Shown here piece by piece: positions 1 through 11,759 of a stretch of 64,000 nucleotides of DNA; within the stretch, counting starts at the first letter, position 1, and each line of letters opens with the position of its first letter. The notes below the pieces were generated by a model. It saw nothing but the letters and a program-made list of their open reading frames with translations. It ran no database searches and was not told the DNA's origin. The DNA comes from Isoetes taiwanensis (taxonomy: Eukaryota; Streptophyta; Lycopodiopsida; Isoetales; Isoetaceae). The stretch is from contig JAJEKV010000008.1 in the NCBI GenBank assembly GCA_021234155.1, positions 7,962,445 through 8,026,444 on the forward strand. Direction: 5' to 3'. Both the position numbers and the translations under genes were made by a program.

Positions 1-41
1 TAATGTGTCTTAAATCTTTGGTTTCTTCTTCCTCTTTCTGC

Positions 42-161
<120 letters not shown>

Positions 162-3100
162 ATACCAAATACAAACAATCAAGCAAAAGATATATTGAAT
201 ATGGTTCCATTTTTTCCTCCTCTTTTTTATTTACATTCTTGTACTTGCCATGTAATTTGGAGTGTTTAAAAATTTTAGTTTCTTGGCCATGTGGAATGTG
301 CGGCTTTTTACCTATAGAGCAATATTCTTATTCTATCTCCTCCTTCGAGGTGGACATATATGTTGTAGCCATTTAGAAACTATTGGCATCTATTCTTTTG
401 CACTAGGATCAAATGTTGGCCTTGCTAATTAGAGTGACTTCTTTTAGAACTAACCTAAAGTGCTAACCCTGTCCAAGTTTCAGATTGGGGTTAGTTCTTA
501 GGCTTGGAGGGTAACCTCATCTCTGGGTGAGGCCCAAATTTTGTTGTTTCTTTGCGATCTTACCTCATTCTAGCATAGGGTTTGACCAAGTTTCAAACCT
601 AGAAGTTTGTATTCTTAAAATGGGTCGTTGCATCTCCGATTCAACCTTGAAGTTCAATTTCAAGGCAAGTTTGAGAACACTTCTTGCTCGGGTTAATGCC
701 ATAAGAAGGTTTTCAAGGTGAAATCATGGCCATGGGGATGTACTAATTCTGATTTGCTTCTTTAGGCTAGAAACAGATTATAAGAGAACTATTGTCACTT
801 TTTTTTTTTTTTTTCCTATCATTAAAATAATGTGTCAAAAAGCTATTATAAAAGTGACAATAACAATGACAAAATTATTGAAGTCGGAGGTGGCGCCGGA
901 AGATAAGGCAAGCGGAAACCCTAGGCGCTTCCTAGGGCGACAACGACCGCTGCCCATCTTGTGCAGGCATATCCGGAGCTACAGCTGCTGGAAGAAGAGT
1001 CGAAATGGTTGTTGATGATCTATCACTACGTTTACTGCTCTGATAGTCCTTATACACTGGCTTGAAGGGTTCTGGTGCAAAAAGCTTGGTATTTAGAGGT
1101 ATAGTTGCTGCCCCTTGTATCTTCCTTTTGTAGCAGAGCTAGGTATAGTTAACGAGAGACAATGGTGCTTCACCCAACAATCGAGTATCTATATCAGCAA
1201 ATATTGGCAAGCAGCAAGCTTTTTTAAATTTCTTGGTTTTTTTAGAGCATGTGGCTACTGCCACGGCTTTATGGACTGTCCAGGATGTTATTCTTTCTTG
1301 CGGTTGCTAGAGACTAGTGCGCTGATTGTGGATGCAATTTTTTAGTTCTATATAGGCAGGTTAGTCACAAGATCCTTCTTGCTGCACTCATTATAGCACA
1401 AAGACTGCACTCACTGCAGAATGAAGACTGCACTCATTGCGGATTTTGGCAAGGCCAAGTTGTATAGGATGCAGGGCAATGCCACAGAGCTTTTATATTT
1501 CCGTCTCGTTTACTCATAGTCCTTAGGGATGCTAGAGCACTTTATTGGTGCTCTTAGTTCATCCTTTCCCTCACCCATCCAAGTTAGAGAGAGAATTAAG
1601 ATTCTGGCAAAGCAAATAGGGGATATTACTCTTTTGGTTTGCCTATACGGGACAAGAGGCCCATGTCAGACTGGTTGCCTAGTCTCTCTAGGTCTTGCGA
1701 TTGCCAACCTACCTCTTTGGGATGCAGCTTCTTGCTAGAGGCTGTTGCTTGATAGTTTTCTTGAAAAAGTGGCATTAACAATGTAAAGTTTTAACATGTA
1801 ATTTAAGAATAGAATAAAATAGAATAGAATGTATTTTTATCGTCCACAACTAGTCTATGGGACCCAAACAAAGAAAACAGCAAGCGCATTAAGATGGCCA
1901 GGATATATCACCCAATATTATTGTGTAGAAAAAACTTAATTGCACATCCTAACGATAGGGGAGTCCGACAACAATTTTCTGAGTTATTGCTCGTCACTGT
2001 TACGCGGCCAAACTTGGCACTACTATGTTTGTTTAGCTTATGAAATTAGTTATAGTTATGCAGCTATTAAGAATGCTACCAAAGATCCAAGTTCTATAAA
2101 CATCCCTATTTTTTTTGTTATACATTTTATTTTAAAAGTTTGCGCTGCAATAAAGAGATGACACAGTCTATGCAAAAAGCATGGTCGGCAATAGGACAAG
2201 AACAACTGAAAAAGTACACGGTTTAAGATTTAACAGAGTTTAAAATTTAACAGAAAAGCATCAAGGATTTGATATTTAGAAAAAAAACAACAGCAAGCAA
2301 ACGAAGAAGATTTCTTGGCTTTGGCTTGAGCGCAATAAAGCAACCCTATTTTGAAGATTTTGAAGTTTTTTGTGTCGGATTCCTTTTATCTTTTGAAGCT
2401 TTTGTACTGTGTTGGATTGCCCCGAACCTCAAGGGGAATCTGAAGGATTGTAGTTTTTGGTTTGAAGAAAGTTCTATAAAAATATTTAAGGGTAGTTCTG
2501 AATTGATAAAAAGAAACAAAAATTTCTCTCTTATTTGATATGAAATCACAAGAAAATACTATGTAGAAATGACAAAGAAATAAACTTACTTACAAAAATC
2601 ACAAGAAATACTACGAAGAAATCGCAAAGATTTGCAATAGAATTGCCTCTTGCCAAGAAGCCCGATTATGTTAGCCGGATCATAATTTGTTGGAGAGATC
2701 TTGCCGTTATTCTGTAAGAATACATAATTGGTCTGTTTTTAGTTGAAGGCTACTATGCATTCTTGGAAGTTCATAGCAGAATCTTTACGATGACGAAAAT
2801 TACACGGCGTGCTCAATCTTAATGATACAGAGGTGTTGGCTCTGCTTGGGCTCTTGCCACTCCGGCATCACATAAGAAAGGTCTTGCACTTAATATGCTC
2901 AAATTCACAGTCTCCACTGAGTTTAAAAGGGGTCTTAGGGATTTAAAAACCTTTCAAGAAACCTTGTTATTCCTAAAACAAACTTGTATACAGACAGGAG
3001 CTGGCCAACAGTTAGCAATCAGTAAGATGAATAATCTTAAGTTGCATACTATAAACTAAGGGTTCAGATCAAAAACCTGTTAATTAGTTGCAGCAGCAAT

Positions 3101-3190
3101 GTTTTGATGTAGAGATTGCAAACAGATGGCATGATTAAGTCGAAGCGCCTGATTACTAGGAGGTCTCAGCTTAATTACTCTATGGTCTGA
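162..3190. other. Unassigned intergenic stretch
   Basis: I see no gene here. Frames are short and lack recognisable motifs. The only identifiable item is a LINE 3' end at 1806-1915. A T-run lies near 800-815. The rest is AT-rich single-copy-looking DNA. Confidence 0.5.
1806..1915 (-). mobile_element. 5'-truncated LINE 3' end with (TATTC)n-like tail
   Basis: Read on the minus strand, this ends in TTTGGGTCCCATAG, then a GTGGACGATAAAAA-like block and a tail of TCTAT/TTTTAT units. The same order (GGGTCCCATAG, GTCYNYGTGGACG, A-rich, short tandem tail) is found at the 3' end of the RT-bearing LINEs at 33545 and 49363. Only about 110 bp remain, so this looks like a very short reverse-transcribed stub. 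Confidence 0.7.
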
Positions 3191-3274
3191 TCACCTTGTG
3201 CCTCTAATGTGGTTTCTTATAAGTCTAATGCAACTACTTCTCCAAAGGTTTCTTCTCTTCCAATGTATCAGCCA

Positions 3275-3760
3275 TTTCTCTGCTGGCATTGTGGAAAGAA
3301 AGGCCATATTTGAAGAGACCACAGGCAGTTCCATAAAGGTATTGCTCAATATCGTAAAGATCAAGCACAATCCTTTGCACAACAAGTTTCAGAATGATTT
3401 TTACAGCCAGTTTCATAGTAACCATTAGAGGAGCAGGTTGTTTAGCAACCATTTGTACCAGCTCCACCAGTTTATCAGCCAATATCTACACAAGAACTTT
3501 CTGCACAAGTCCCTTATCTTTCTATTGAAGAAGTTGAAGCTCAATTTCTTAATATTGCTACAGAGTAGTTACCAAAATATATTTGGTTGGTTGATTTTGG
3601 TGCCACAAAGCATTTGGCAGGCAGGTCAGATGTATTAAAGGATCTTACACCTCTTGAGAATACAGTGGTGGCAGATGAAACTCTTGTGAAACCTCCAGCT
3701 AATGGGACTGCTACCTTGGAAATAGATAAATTCAAGAACACGTAGGATATTATATTAAAT
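3275..3760 (+). pseudogene. Copia-type gag zinc knuckle and protease remnant
   Basis: One frame starting near 3281 reads CWHCGKKGHI followed by a stop and RDH, a damaged copia-type CCHC zinc knuckle. About 300 bp downstream, near 3590, is WLVDFGATKHL, which resembles the copia protease active-site region (W-x-x-D-S/F-G-A-S/T-x-H). The spacing and order (nucleocapsid, then protease) fit a Ty1/copia polyprotein. Several in-frame stops and loss of the final knuckle Cys show it is dead. I see no integrase or RT downstream and no clear LTRs, so it is an internal fragment. Confidence 0.72.
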
Positions 3761-4024
3761 AGCTGCTAAATGTTTGATCTGAACATAGCAATCTTCATAA
3801 GCTATTTCTACTACAAATTGCATGCCCGTAGATCGAAACCCGTTTCTGACTCTTCATGGAAAGTTTTTTCTTATTTATGGTGACATGCCTAATTCACTGC
3901 GCTGACATTCTTGAGCTGCTCCTTGCTCCAGGTATTGAAGTTATTCTGCAGCATATTAACTTGGTGGTTACGTTTTTTTATTCATAGTCTCATTCAAACA
4001 CAAATTACGGAAGATTTATCCAAT

Positions 4025-4212
4025 ACAGATGACATTGCACATTTTAGATACATTTTACTCTGCGGGTATGCAGTTTATCCAAGATTCCAACCATTCATCT
4101 GCTTCAGATGTGCCATTAAAGTATGCACATTTTAGACATATTTTGCTCTGCAGGTATGCGATTTATTCAAGCATTGCTCTGCTTCATATCAAGCATTGCT
4201 CTGCTTCATAAA
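4025..4212 (+). repeat. Imperfect short direct duplications
   Basis: GCACATTTTAGA(T/C)A...TTTTGCTCTGC(A/G)GGTATGC occurs twice (about 4035 and 4125), and AAGCATTGCTCTGCTTCAT occurs twice near 4172-4210. This is non-coding duplication adjoining the copia relic. Confidence 0.6.
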
Positions 4213-4455
4213 GGTGTAGTATTGCTCATCTTCAGAAAAATGAAAGCTTCTTCAAAAAAATAAAAGTTGAAATGCTTTGGGGCAATCAGATAAGACATTG
4301 GCACATTTATTGCTTTGGGACAAGCTAGAGAGGGTTTTGACGAGGAAACAAGTTGGAGAGGTTATTGTACAGACAATTGCTTTATTATTGTTAACATAAG
4401 ACATTCCATTCCATTCGGCACAATGACATGGTGAATTCGCAAGTTTATTAAGTTT

Positions 4456-4660
4456 CCCATCGATCCGAGCCATCGGATCGCCATTCTGGGAAGGGACGAG
4501 CGCCTATATTAGGCCATTTCCATTTTGGCTCGGTTATCGGTGTCTTCTCACAGTAGCTCTTCTTCTCCTCTCGTGGCTTCCTCTCCTCATCATCTTTCTC
4601 CTCTTCATCTTCTGGCATCTTCTTCATCTTTACCACCATCTTTTTCCAGGTAAGCTTCTG
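4456..4660 (+). promoter_or_regulatory. H1: promoter-like repeat module with 8-bp hairpin, TATA-like box and splice donor
   Basis: The module begins CCCATCGATCCGAG. CGATCCGA (4461-4468) and TCGGATCG (4473-4480) form a perfect 8-bp stem with a 4-nt loop. A TATATTA box follows at about 4505, then a CT-rich stretch as expected for a pyrimidine-rich leader, and CCAG/GTAAGC at 4650, a consensus 5' splice site. Related copies lie at 10794 (H2), 59915 (H3) and 60276 (H4). The order hairpin, TATA, CT-leader, donor is what a plant pol II promoter with a leader intron looks like. That it functions as a promoter is inference. Confidence 0.6.
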
Positions 4661-5767
4661 CTCCTATCTCAGGCACGATGATTCCTTACTAGGGGTGGCG
4701 AGAGCTTTTCATGTTTGATTCCGCTATCAATTGGTTATGGCTGCTCTTATTTGTTGATTTAGCAGAATTGTTTTTGGTTGATGAGCCTTTGATTATGGAC
4801 TTGGGTTGTGTGGTGATTGTTTTGTCAATTAGGCTTTGTAGTACTTGTGCATGCAAATGTATAGATTATGAGCAGTGGGACTTCTCAGTACTCTTTGGTA
4901 TTTGTCAAGTTGTTGTTCATGCTTGCCAAATTTCATAGTTCTATTGTTCACGGCTCCAAACGGTGTTTTTGCCATCTTCTGCAAAGGGTTTCGCATCGAT
5001 CTGGTTGACCTGTTGCAGTTGTTTTTCGCATCGTCTTCGTTGGCCGGTTCCAGCCAGGCTTGCTCTGCCAATTTCTATAGCATCACTATGTGTCTCACTT
5101 GTCCTTTTAATGTTTTTGTTTTGTTCTCTAGAAATTCTTACAGATTGGCATTCACGAATTCTCGCTCATCTCGGTACTTCCTCGTCACGATTCGAGCCTG
5201 TGGTCGGAGCATCTTGGCGGCTGTGCCTACGACCCTGTTCATGCAGATCTTCCCTATTAAAACTTTTTATATTCCAGCTTCCTCTTTCGACTCTTTTTCC
5301 CTGCATTCGTATCTCCTTGGTCCTTGTAATTTTCCTATGAACTACCGATTGCCAGCCTAAACCATCGATTTGTCACAGGGAATCCAGGTCTGCGCTTCTT
5401 TTTTCTATTTCGATCTGGTAGGTTGGATTTCCACCGGGCTAGCTGGGCGTGCGCAGGAACGGAGGAGAGTTGGAGCTGCATGCTCCATATGCTTCATCGA
5501 TTTTTCAGCCCCAGTCTCAACCATCGAATTGGAATTCGGTTGCACCACACATCTCTGCTTTTTTTGGACATCACCACAGAAAATTATCCTGGGCCTGTAT
5601 TTCCATTGCAGATACATGTCTTCTATTGTTTTCATGTTTGACAACAATTGATGGAGTTGCCTAGAGTCTTCTGTGGTTCACGTTTCACCTGGAGCTACTT
5701 TCAGTCACCTTCTCGATGTTCATTTATCGGAGTTCCGGCATCTAAGTCACTCACTAGCTTCTCCCAT

Positions 5768-5840
5768 GTATGTTCTTCTTTTGTATGTCTTGTGCAGATT
5801 ATGTATGTTCTTCTTTTGTATGTCTTGTGCAGATTATCCC
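5768..5840 (+). repeat. 36-bp tandem duplication
   Basis: A unit reading TATGTTCTTCTTTTGTATGT then CTTGTGCAGATTA occurs twice back to back. The copies are nearly identical, so the duplication is recent. It lies inside the pyrimidine-rich block. Confidence 0.85.
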
Positions 5841-7109
5841 AATGGTGCTGCATTTGAAGTGGCGATTGGGTGCTGGCCTCCATTTTTTATCTCAATTCTG
5901 ATCCTCTTAGATGCTTGCTATAAAGGATAAAACCTGGATGTGTAGTTAACTTAGGTCGTGTATATAATGTGATTTTCTTCTTTTCCACTATCAGAGTTGC
6001 AATTCCAAGTCCGTTATTAGCTCTGCCTTTTTCACTTATTTGTTGCAATGTGGTTCTTCCCCTCCATGCAGCTATCTAGCCTCTTTGCATTTGCAGGTTG
6101 TGGAGTCCAATTGCAGCTCTCATGTGCCCACAGATTATCTACTATCTATTTATATCATAACCTCAGTAGCCGAGATTGGTTCTCTTTTTGTAGACATCGA
6201 ACTGTTCTGAGGCACAAAACGTGCTTTGGGCCAGGCTTTTTGATGCACCGGTTTGTTGCCTAGACTTCCTTCCCGCTTCTTCTTGTTGTTGCTAGTTATC
6301 GATCTGACAGATTAGAATCGGGCTGCACTGTTCCTTCGCTAGTTCCAGGTTTGCATTGGGTGGTCGGGACTGAACTCTTCACCATCATTCAGGGGTCGCC
6401 TTAGAGGATCTTTTTGCCATGCACAACCGGCACAACGGTTTTTCCATGCACCCATAACATTCTGGATTTTCTGACTTTCTTAGCATGTTTGTATGCCATT
6501 TGTGTCCTGCTTTGGGCTAGGGGATACACATTGTCACTAATCTTTTCCTTGGCCTTGCCCATATGAGTTCAGTACGTACCTCTTATATTAGAGGCCAGTT
6601 TGCCTTTGGCCTTTGGTTCCTCCCAATTCTTAACTTAGAATTTGTTTGCAGTATGTTATTATTTTCTTATTTGTTTATTCGACAAGTCCTTGGTTTTCAT
6701 TCGCAGTCTCCTTACATATTAACTAGCTTTTCTTTTGTCATCACCCATGTGTATTTAGTGATAGTTTTTCCTTTATCGCGCATTGCCCTCGGCAAAATTC
6801 TCTATTCATACTATCGTATTTTTTCTTTGTCATCACACATGCACTTAGGTCATCGTTTTTCTTTATACCGTAGTGCATCTTCCCATGGCAGCCTTCCTTC
6901 TTGCCTTTTGGTTCCTTTGCACTCGTCACCAGGATCCTTTCCTCCTCCATCCATTCCACCGGCCCGGAAATTTGTTTTAGTTTTTCAGTGCATTTCTTAG
7001 CTCATCCATTTCTTTGTGGTGGGCTTACTGCTTCCACTTGTTATATGGTCTATAAGCATGCCTTTAGTCCCCGATAGCCATGCTACTATTTAAATGGGTC
7101 TATGCTCTC

Positions 7110-7870
7110 CTCGTGCTGTTTTTCTCTTGTTTATGTTCTGGCTCACTTTTTGCCTCATTTTCGTCTTGTGGTCGTTTACTTGGGATGTTGTCTTGTTTTC
7201 ATAATTCTACGCTGCAGTCCCATGGTTTATTATCTTTTTATTGCCTATAGATTTGTGGCCACCATCTTCCGGGTTGCATTTGTCTTTTTTACATTGATGC
7301 ATTCCATGTCCATGGTAGGTTGCAGTATGGCCTCAATTGCGTGTTACTTCTCCGACATGTATCTCTTTTGTATGTTATTTTTTATATTGTGGTTCCCATA
7401 TGGTTATGTGGCATTCTTTTCTGCGTTTAGGTTTTCCCCATGGTGGTTTGGGTTTTATCTTTTGCACTTGTGTTTGTATCTTATGTGTGATGCACTACAC
7501 TCGGCTCAGGTGGTATACGTTATTCGGGTGGTATTATCTTCTACATTCTAGGTTTCCCATAGTTGTTGGGTTTTATTTTTTGCACTTGTGGTTTATCTTA
7601 TTTTTTGATGCACCGCACTCTTCAACAGTTGTCTGGGTTATTCCGGTTGATTTTCTTGTTTATGTTCTGGCCCGCATTTTTACTTTAATTTCTTTCTGTG
7701 GCCTATGTGTTGTTTCCTCGGGCTGTGCTGTTGTTTTTCTATTTTATATGCTGCATTCTCATGGTTTCCTTCTTTTTATTGCCCCGAGATTTATTCACCA
7801 TATTTGCCAGGTTGCACTTTGTCTTTTTATGTCTGTTGCCAGTTGTTAAAATATTGTTACCTGACTTGTG
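7110..7870 (+). repeat. Diverged tandem duplication, about 0.5-kb unit
   Basis: The order TTTATGTTCTGG, TTTCGTCTTGTGG/TTTCTTTCTGTGG, CATGGTTT, TTTTTATTGCC, AGATTT, GGTTGCA.TTTGTC appears at 7131-7290 and again at 7660-7825. Between them, TTTTGCACTTGTG...GATGCAC(T/C)(A/G)CACTC also appears twice (about 7455 and 7575). The copies have diverged. No reading frame is conserved between them, which argues against a gene. Confidence 0.65.
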
Positions 7871-8149
7871 TATGCCATCTTAGTTATTTTTAATATTGCT
7901 ACATGGCTTGTGTTCCAAGTATTCCATATGTTGGGGTTTTTTTGCTTGGGGTCATGTCGATGCTTGTTGTTCACATATTTACTATGGTAAGTTCCTTCGT
8001 AGTATTCTTTTACAATTATTGATTTTTGATGGTTCTTATTTCCTCATCATTTATGCATCTAGAGTTGCCTTGACAGTGCTAGGCGTAATGGGACCTACTT
8101 TTTGACGGTTTCTTGTCTTAGAATACGTCAATGGAAACATTTTTTGCAT

Positions 8150-8400
8150 CATATGGTGGCTCCTTCATTTTGCTTAGATACATGCGTTTTTTCTATGTGC
8201 TAAATGATTTTTATTCTATTGGTTCTTTATGGGCTATGGCTCCTCCGTTTTGCTTAGATACATGCATTTTTTTCTATGTGTTCGATGATTTTTAGTCTAT
8301 TGGTCTTTTATGGGCTTTAGGTTGGTGGATCGATATCTCTGCCACTTTTTCATCACGTGGTGGCTTATTCAATTTTATCTAGATACATGAATGTGGGTAT
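8150..8400 (+). repeat. Tandem repeats of about 80 bp, 2-3 copies
   Basis: CTCC(T/G)TC(A/C)TTTTGCTTAGAT followed by ACATGC, a T-run, CTATGTG and TATTGG...TTTATGGGCT occurs at about 8160 and 8240. A weaker third copy (TTTTATCTAGATACATGA) lies near 8370. Confidence 0.75.
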
Positions 8401-9096
8401 TTTCCATTTTCTATAGGGGGATTGGTTATTTATCATAAATCGACTCTTTTGGACTGTGTACATATGTCCCTGATAGAAACAATGTAGAGCCAATGTAGGG
8501 ACAATGTCGATGTCCCTCAGTGATCTTATGACCCTCGTTGCTAGGGGCTACCAAGTCGTTTGGCGTTGTGTTCTTGCCATTGTTCTTTTCAGTTTTCGGT
8601 TTTCTGGCCTTAGTATTACACGTCATTTGTATTTGTGCTATTTAGCTTTTTTCTGGATACGCCGCATGTTGCGTTTGGCACTTCCTTATACTCATTCAAC
8701 CTTTCACATTCTTCTCTTTGCCATGTTTTTTGCACTTTGTCATCTTTTTGCATTTGCGAGCTCTTTTGCACCATATTTATCCTTTGAAGCCTATTCACCT
8801 CGTTGGTTTAAACTTCATGTCGTATTTTCATATTGTATATTCTTTCCTTGATTTTTCAGTTATAGGGAGCTTCGTCCATTGTTTTGCCCTGCTCACTCGA
8901 TCTTCTGTCGGTATATCATCTGATGTGGTTTTGGGCATTATAGCATTGTTATTAAGGGCGATCGTGTTTTACACTTTTTTCTAGCCGTTGGGCTCTTGTC
9001 TGTGGTTATTTTCTTGTTGCATTGTGCTACCATTATACCTCATATTTGTTATTTAGCTATATTTGGACACAAATTTCTGTTTATCATGTGTTTTCT

Positions 9097-9145
9097 TCCA
9101 CCCGCTGGGTGATGCTTTTCTCCACCCCCCGGGTGATGCTATCCT
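9097..9145 (+). repeat. Paired GC hairpins CACCC...GGGTG
   Basis: CACCC-GCT-GGGTGATGCTTTTCTC is followed at once by CACCC-CCC-GGGTGATGCT. The two adjacent small hairpins have the same arms, so the unit is a tandem duplication of a stem-loop. Confidence 0.6.
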
Positions 9146-10112
9146 CTCTTTTTTCATGAATTGTTGATTTTTTTCTCATTTCTAATCGCTCACATCAATT
9201 TAAGTGCTTGTAGTTTGCAGTTTGCCGCTTCACCATTATGCACATTCTTGTTCTCCTTAACCGTTAATGGGTGCCTTCTACATGTTCCCATTCTTCTCGC
9301 GCTCCCGGTCATTGGCGCTCCTCTTCGTCTCACCCTCGCTACGCGCTTCGTCACCTGACTCGACACCTGGCGGTTTCGCGGTGGCTGGGCTTATAGTTTA
9401 TGGAGTTGCGCCTCATTTTTTCTTTTACGTTGTGCTCTGAATTACCTTTAGTTTCCTTCTTGACCTTCCTTTTGCTCGGTGTTAGTATGTCTACATTCTC
9501 TTCTTCGATCTCATTCCTCGTTTGCCAAAGTTTGTTTTCCTATTGGGGCCTTTATTCATGGCTTTATGCATATGGTATTTGTCTTCTGACATCACCACAC
9601 ATTTCTCCTATGCTATCCTGAACCGGACCTTTGCATTTTCACTCTCCTCATTATGAACTTCTTTGCTTTAGACTTCTTGTTGTCAACCTCTTTTTTCTTA
9701 TTGACATTCCTCTGAGCTGGCTCATTCTGTTGGTGTTTGTCTTGTATTGGTAAGCTTTGAGACGTTGCTTTTTAGGTTCACATTAGCACTCTTGATATTC
9801 ATCTTCCTTTATCTGGTTTATGGTTTGACCTCTTTTCCCGAATATTGACGTCACCTGCGTATGCACGATTGCACTTTTGTTTTTGACCATATATGAAGGG
9901 TTGCACTTTGTCTTCTTTATGTCTATGTATTTTTACCTTTCTATGTGTAAGTTTTTTCCTCTTTGCCTTATTACCTCAGTTACTTGTTATTCTTCCTTCT
10001 TATTTATCGTTATTGTTTATTCTTTTTGGGGCTCCAGGATGAAGGGTTCCTTTGTTGACTTATCTTCATCTAGATATTGGCCACAGGTTCGGAAGGAATA
10101 ATAGCCACATTC

Positions 10113-10199
10113 ACGGACTTCAGTCCGTAGCCATATTCACGGACTTCGGTCCGTCATCTGTCTTCAAATAAAACACCTATCCACGGACATAAATCCGTG
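10113..10199 (+). repeat. Three successive ACGGA...TCCGT hairpins
   Basis: Hairpin 1 is ACGGACT-TC-AGTCCGT (10113-10128). Hairpin 2 is ACGGAC-TTCG-GTCCGT (10139-10154), with a UUCG-type tetraloop. Hairpin 3 is CACGGA-CATAAA-TCCGTG (10182-10199). Loops vary while arms are kept. They lie about 600 bp before H2, in the last part of the pyrimidine-rich block. Confidence 0.85.
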
Positions 10200-10793
10200 A
10201 TCTGCATTCATACCATATATGCTTTGTACGCATTAACGTGGTTGTTTTTTCATCGCCTTGTTGCCGGGGCGCTTCCTTAGATTCGTCATCGTGGCGGCGT
10301 GCTTTTCTTTTCATTGTTTTTTCTCTAATGTCCTTTCCTTTTTCAGGTCATTGAGCTGATACCGTCCATAGCAGGCGCTTCCGGCTCTTCTTCTTCAGCT
10401 TCGTTTTCTCCCCCACGGCTCGCTCGCGCTGCTGGTTCTCGTCAACGTGTAGCTTCCAGACTCTTCGGACCCTGGTTTCTTTTCTCCTCCCGCCACTCCA
10501 AATGAGACCAATTTGCCCGTGGTCATACGATTTCTTTAGCTCGCTTGCCTTCATTCGCATGCCCCGTCACTATCCTTCAGCGCCTAATTTCTACCGGTTC
10601 CTATCATCTCCTCGATCCTCCGTCCGATGGCCCTCTTTTTCGCTCCTCTCCTTTCTTTCTGCGTCCTTTATTCTATCCGACTGCTCGGGGGTGGTGCAGT
10701 GTCTTCTTGCTATCGGCTTAACCTGGAGGTTTCGCGGCGACTAGGCTTATAGTTGAGGAAGTCCTTTGGTAGTCGGCCGGTTTTGTGTCTCTC

Positions 10794-10900
10794 GCCATCG
10801 GATCTCCATTCTGGGAAGGGACGAGCGCTTATATTAGGCCATTTCCATTTTGGCTCGGTTATCGGCGTCTTCTCACAGCAGCTCTTCTTCTCCTTCAGGA
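10794..10900 (+). promoter_or_regulatory. H2: second copy of the H promoter-like module
   Basis: It matches H1 from CATCGGATC through CCATTCTGGGAAGGGACGAG, the CTTATATTAGGCC TATA-like box, TTGGCTCGGTTATCGG and CTTCTCACAG.AGCTCTTCTT. The first arm of the 8-bp hairpin is lost. Similarity to H1 ends near 10895 at TTCAGGAATGC. The sequence just before it (GGAAGTCCTTTGGTAGTCGG) matches the sequence before H4. About 80 bp downstream begins a pogo/Tigger transposase relic. Confidence 0.62.
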
Positions 10901-10979
10901 ATGCTTGTATGGTAGGATCACCCATAAGTAATTAAGACATCCATAGGTTTTGACAACCCTCCAAGAGAAAGAGCTTGTT

Positions 10980-11745
10980 AATTGGGCCCTTGGTAGGGCA
11001 GATCGAGGAATAGGAGTTACCCCGACTGCTATCAAGGAGATGGCAGCAGATGGCTAGGGAAGGGGATAATTTTGATCTCCATGATCTGCCTGGCAATAAA
11101 TGGTGGAAGCACTTTAAGCAACGACATCCACAAGTTGTTTTGAAGAGTGCATAAACACTTGATATAACATGCACCCATGCCATGACCGAAGTAAACTTGG
11201 ACAATTTCTATGCTGGGCTCACGCAAATTTTATAATGAGTTCAACTTCCCAGCCTCCAGGATATGGAATGCTGATGAGACTGGAATTCAAGCAGGGAAAG
11301 TCAAAGGCCTGAAAATAATAGGCATAAAATGGGAGAATAGGATAAATGAGGTGGTCGTGAACATGAGGGAATGGGTTATTATTGTGGTGTGTGTCAATAT
11401 TCAAAAGTTTAAGATCCCTAGCATGTATAGTTTTAAGGGCACTTGACTGAGACAGGACAACATTGCAAGATGTGAAGAGGGTGCAATACATGATGTCCAG
11501 TCTTTAGCCTAGATGGCAATATAGCTATTCAAATTCTAGCTATCACACTTTGTAGCAAGAATCCCAGGTGGTGTCTCCCCAACTAGGCCTCACCTCATCA
11601 TATTGGATGGTCATGGCAGCCATGTAGAGCTTGATGTGATAGTGGAAGTAAAGGATTAGGACATTCACTTTGCCTTGCTACCAAGGGTTAAATTTGCATG
11701 GCAGCCCTTCTGATCTTTTGAAGGGCACTTCCAAAACTTGCCTTT
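10980..11745 (+). pseudogene. Pogo/Tigger-like (CENP-B HTH + DDE_1) transposase remnant
   Basis: Conceptual reading across frameshifts gives GVTPTAIKEMAADG near 11020-11060, then DNFDLHDLPGNKWWKHFKQR (11069-11130), the shape of a CENP-B-type helix-turn-helix. FNFPASRIWNADETGIQAGK (about 11231-11300) carries the DETG motif of DDE_1 transposases. The EWVIIVVCVN and IPSMYSFKG segments follow in the expected order. Near 11580-11640 comes HLIILDGHGSHVELDVIVE, the second DDE_1 motif (DGHGSH). Stops (for example after AADG) and frame changes show it is inactive. Family members cut and paste DNA with TIRs and TA duplications; I could not find the TIRs. Confidence 0.82.
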
Positions 11746-11759
11746 CGGTTTGAATGGCA

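Larger units (their letters stand above)
4661..10790. other. 6.1-kb pyrimidine-rich, gene-free block between H1 and H2
   Basis: The + strand is strongly T/C-rich throughout. Open frames are rich in Phe, Leu, Ser and Cys and have no domain or motif, so I treat them as composition artefacts. The block contains local tandem duplications (5768, 7110, 8150), two GC-rich hairpins near 9100 and three hairpins at 10113-10199. It ends with GGAAGTCCTTTGGTAGTCGG at about 10758, matching the sequence just before H4 (60210). It could be the body of a large non-autonomous element whose ends are H1 and the pre-H2 sequence, or a decayed element with tandem promoter units. Confidence 0.5.

Noticed and set aside
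4875-5360. 161-codon open frame
   Set aside because: Pyrimidine-rich DNA with few stop codons; Phe/Ser/Leu/Cys-rich product without any motif, and overlapping frames are equally open.
7102-7849. Long hydrophobic frames (149 and 170 codons)
   Set aside because: They follow from T-rich composition. The internal tandem duplication does not keep one frame.
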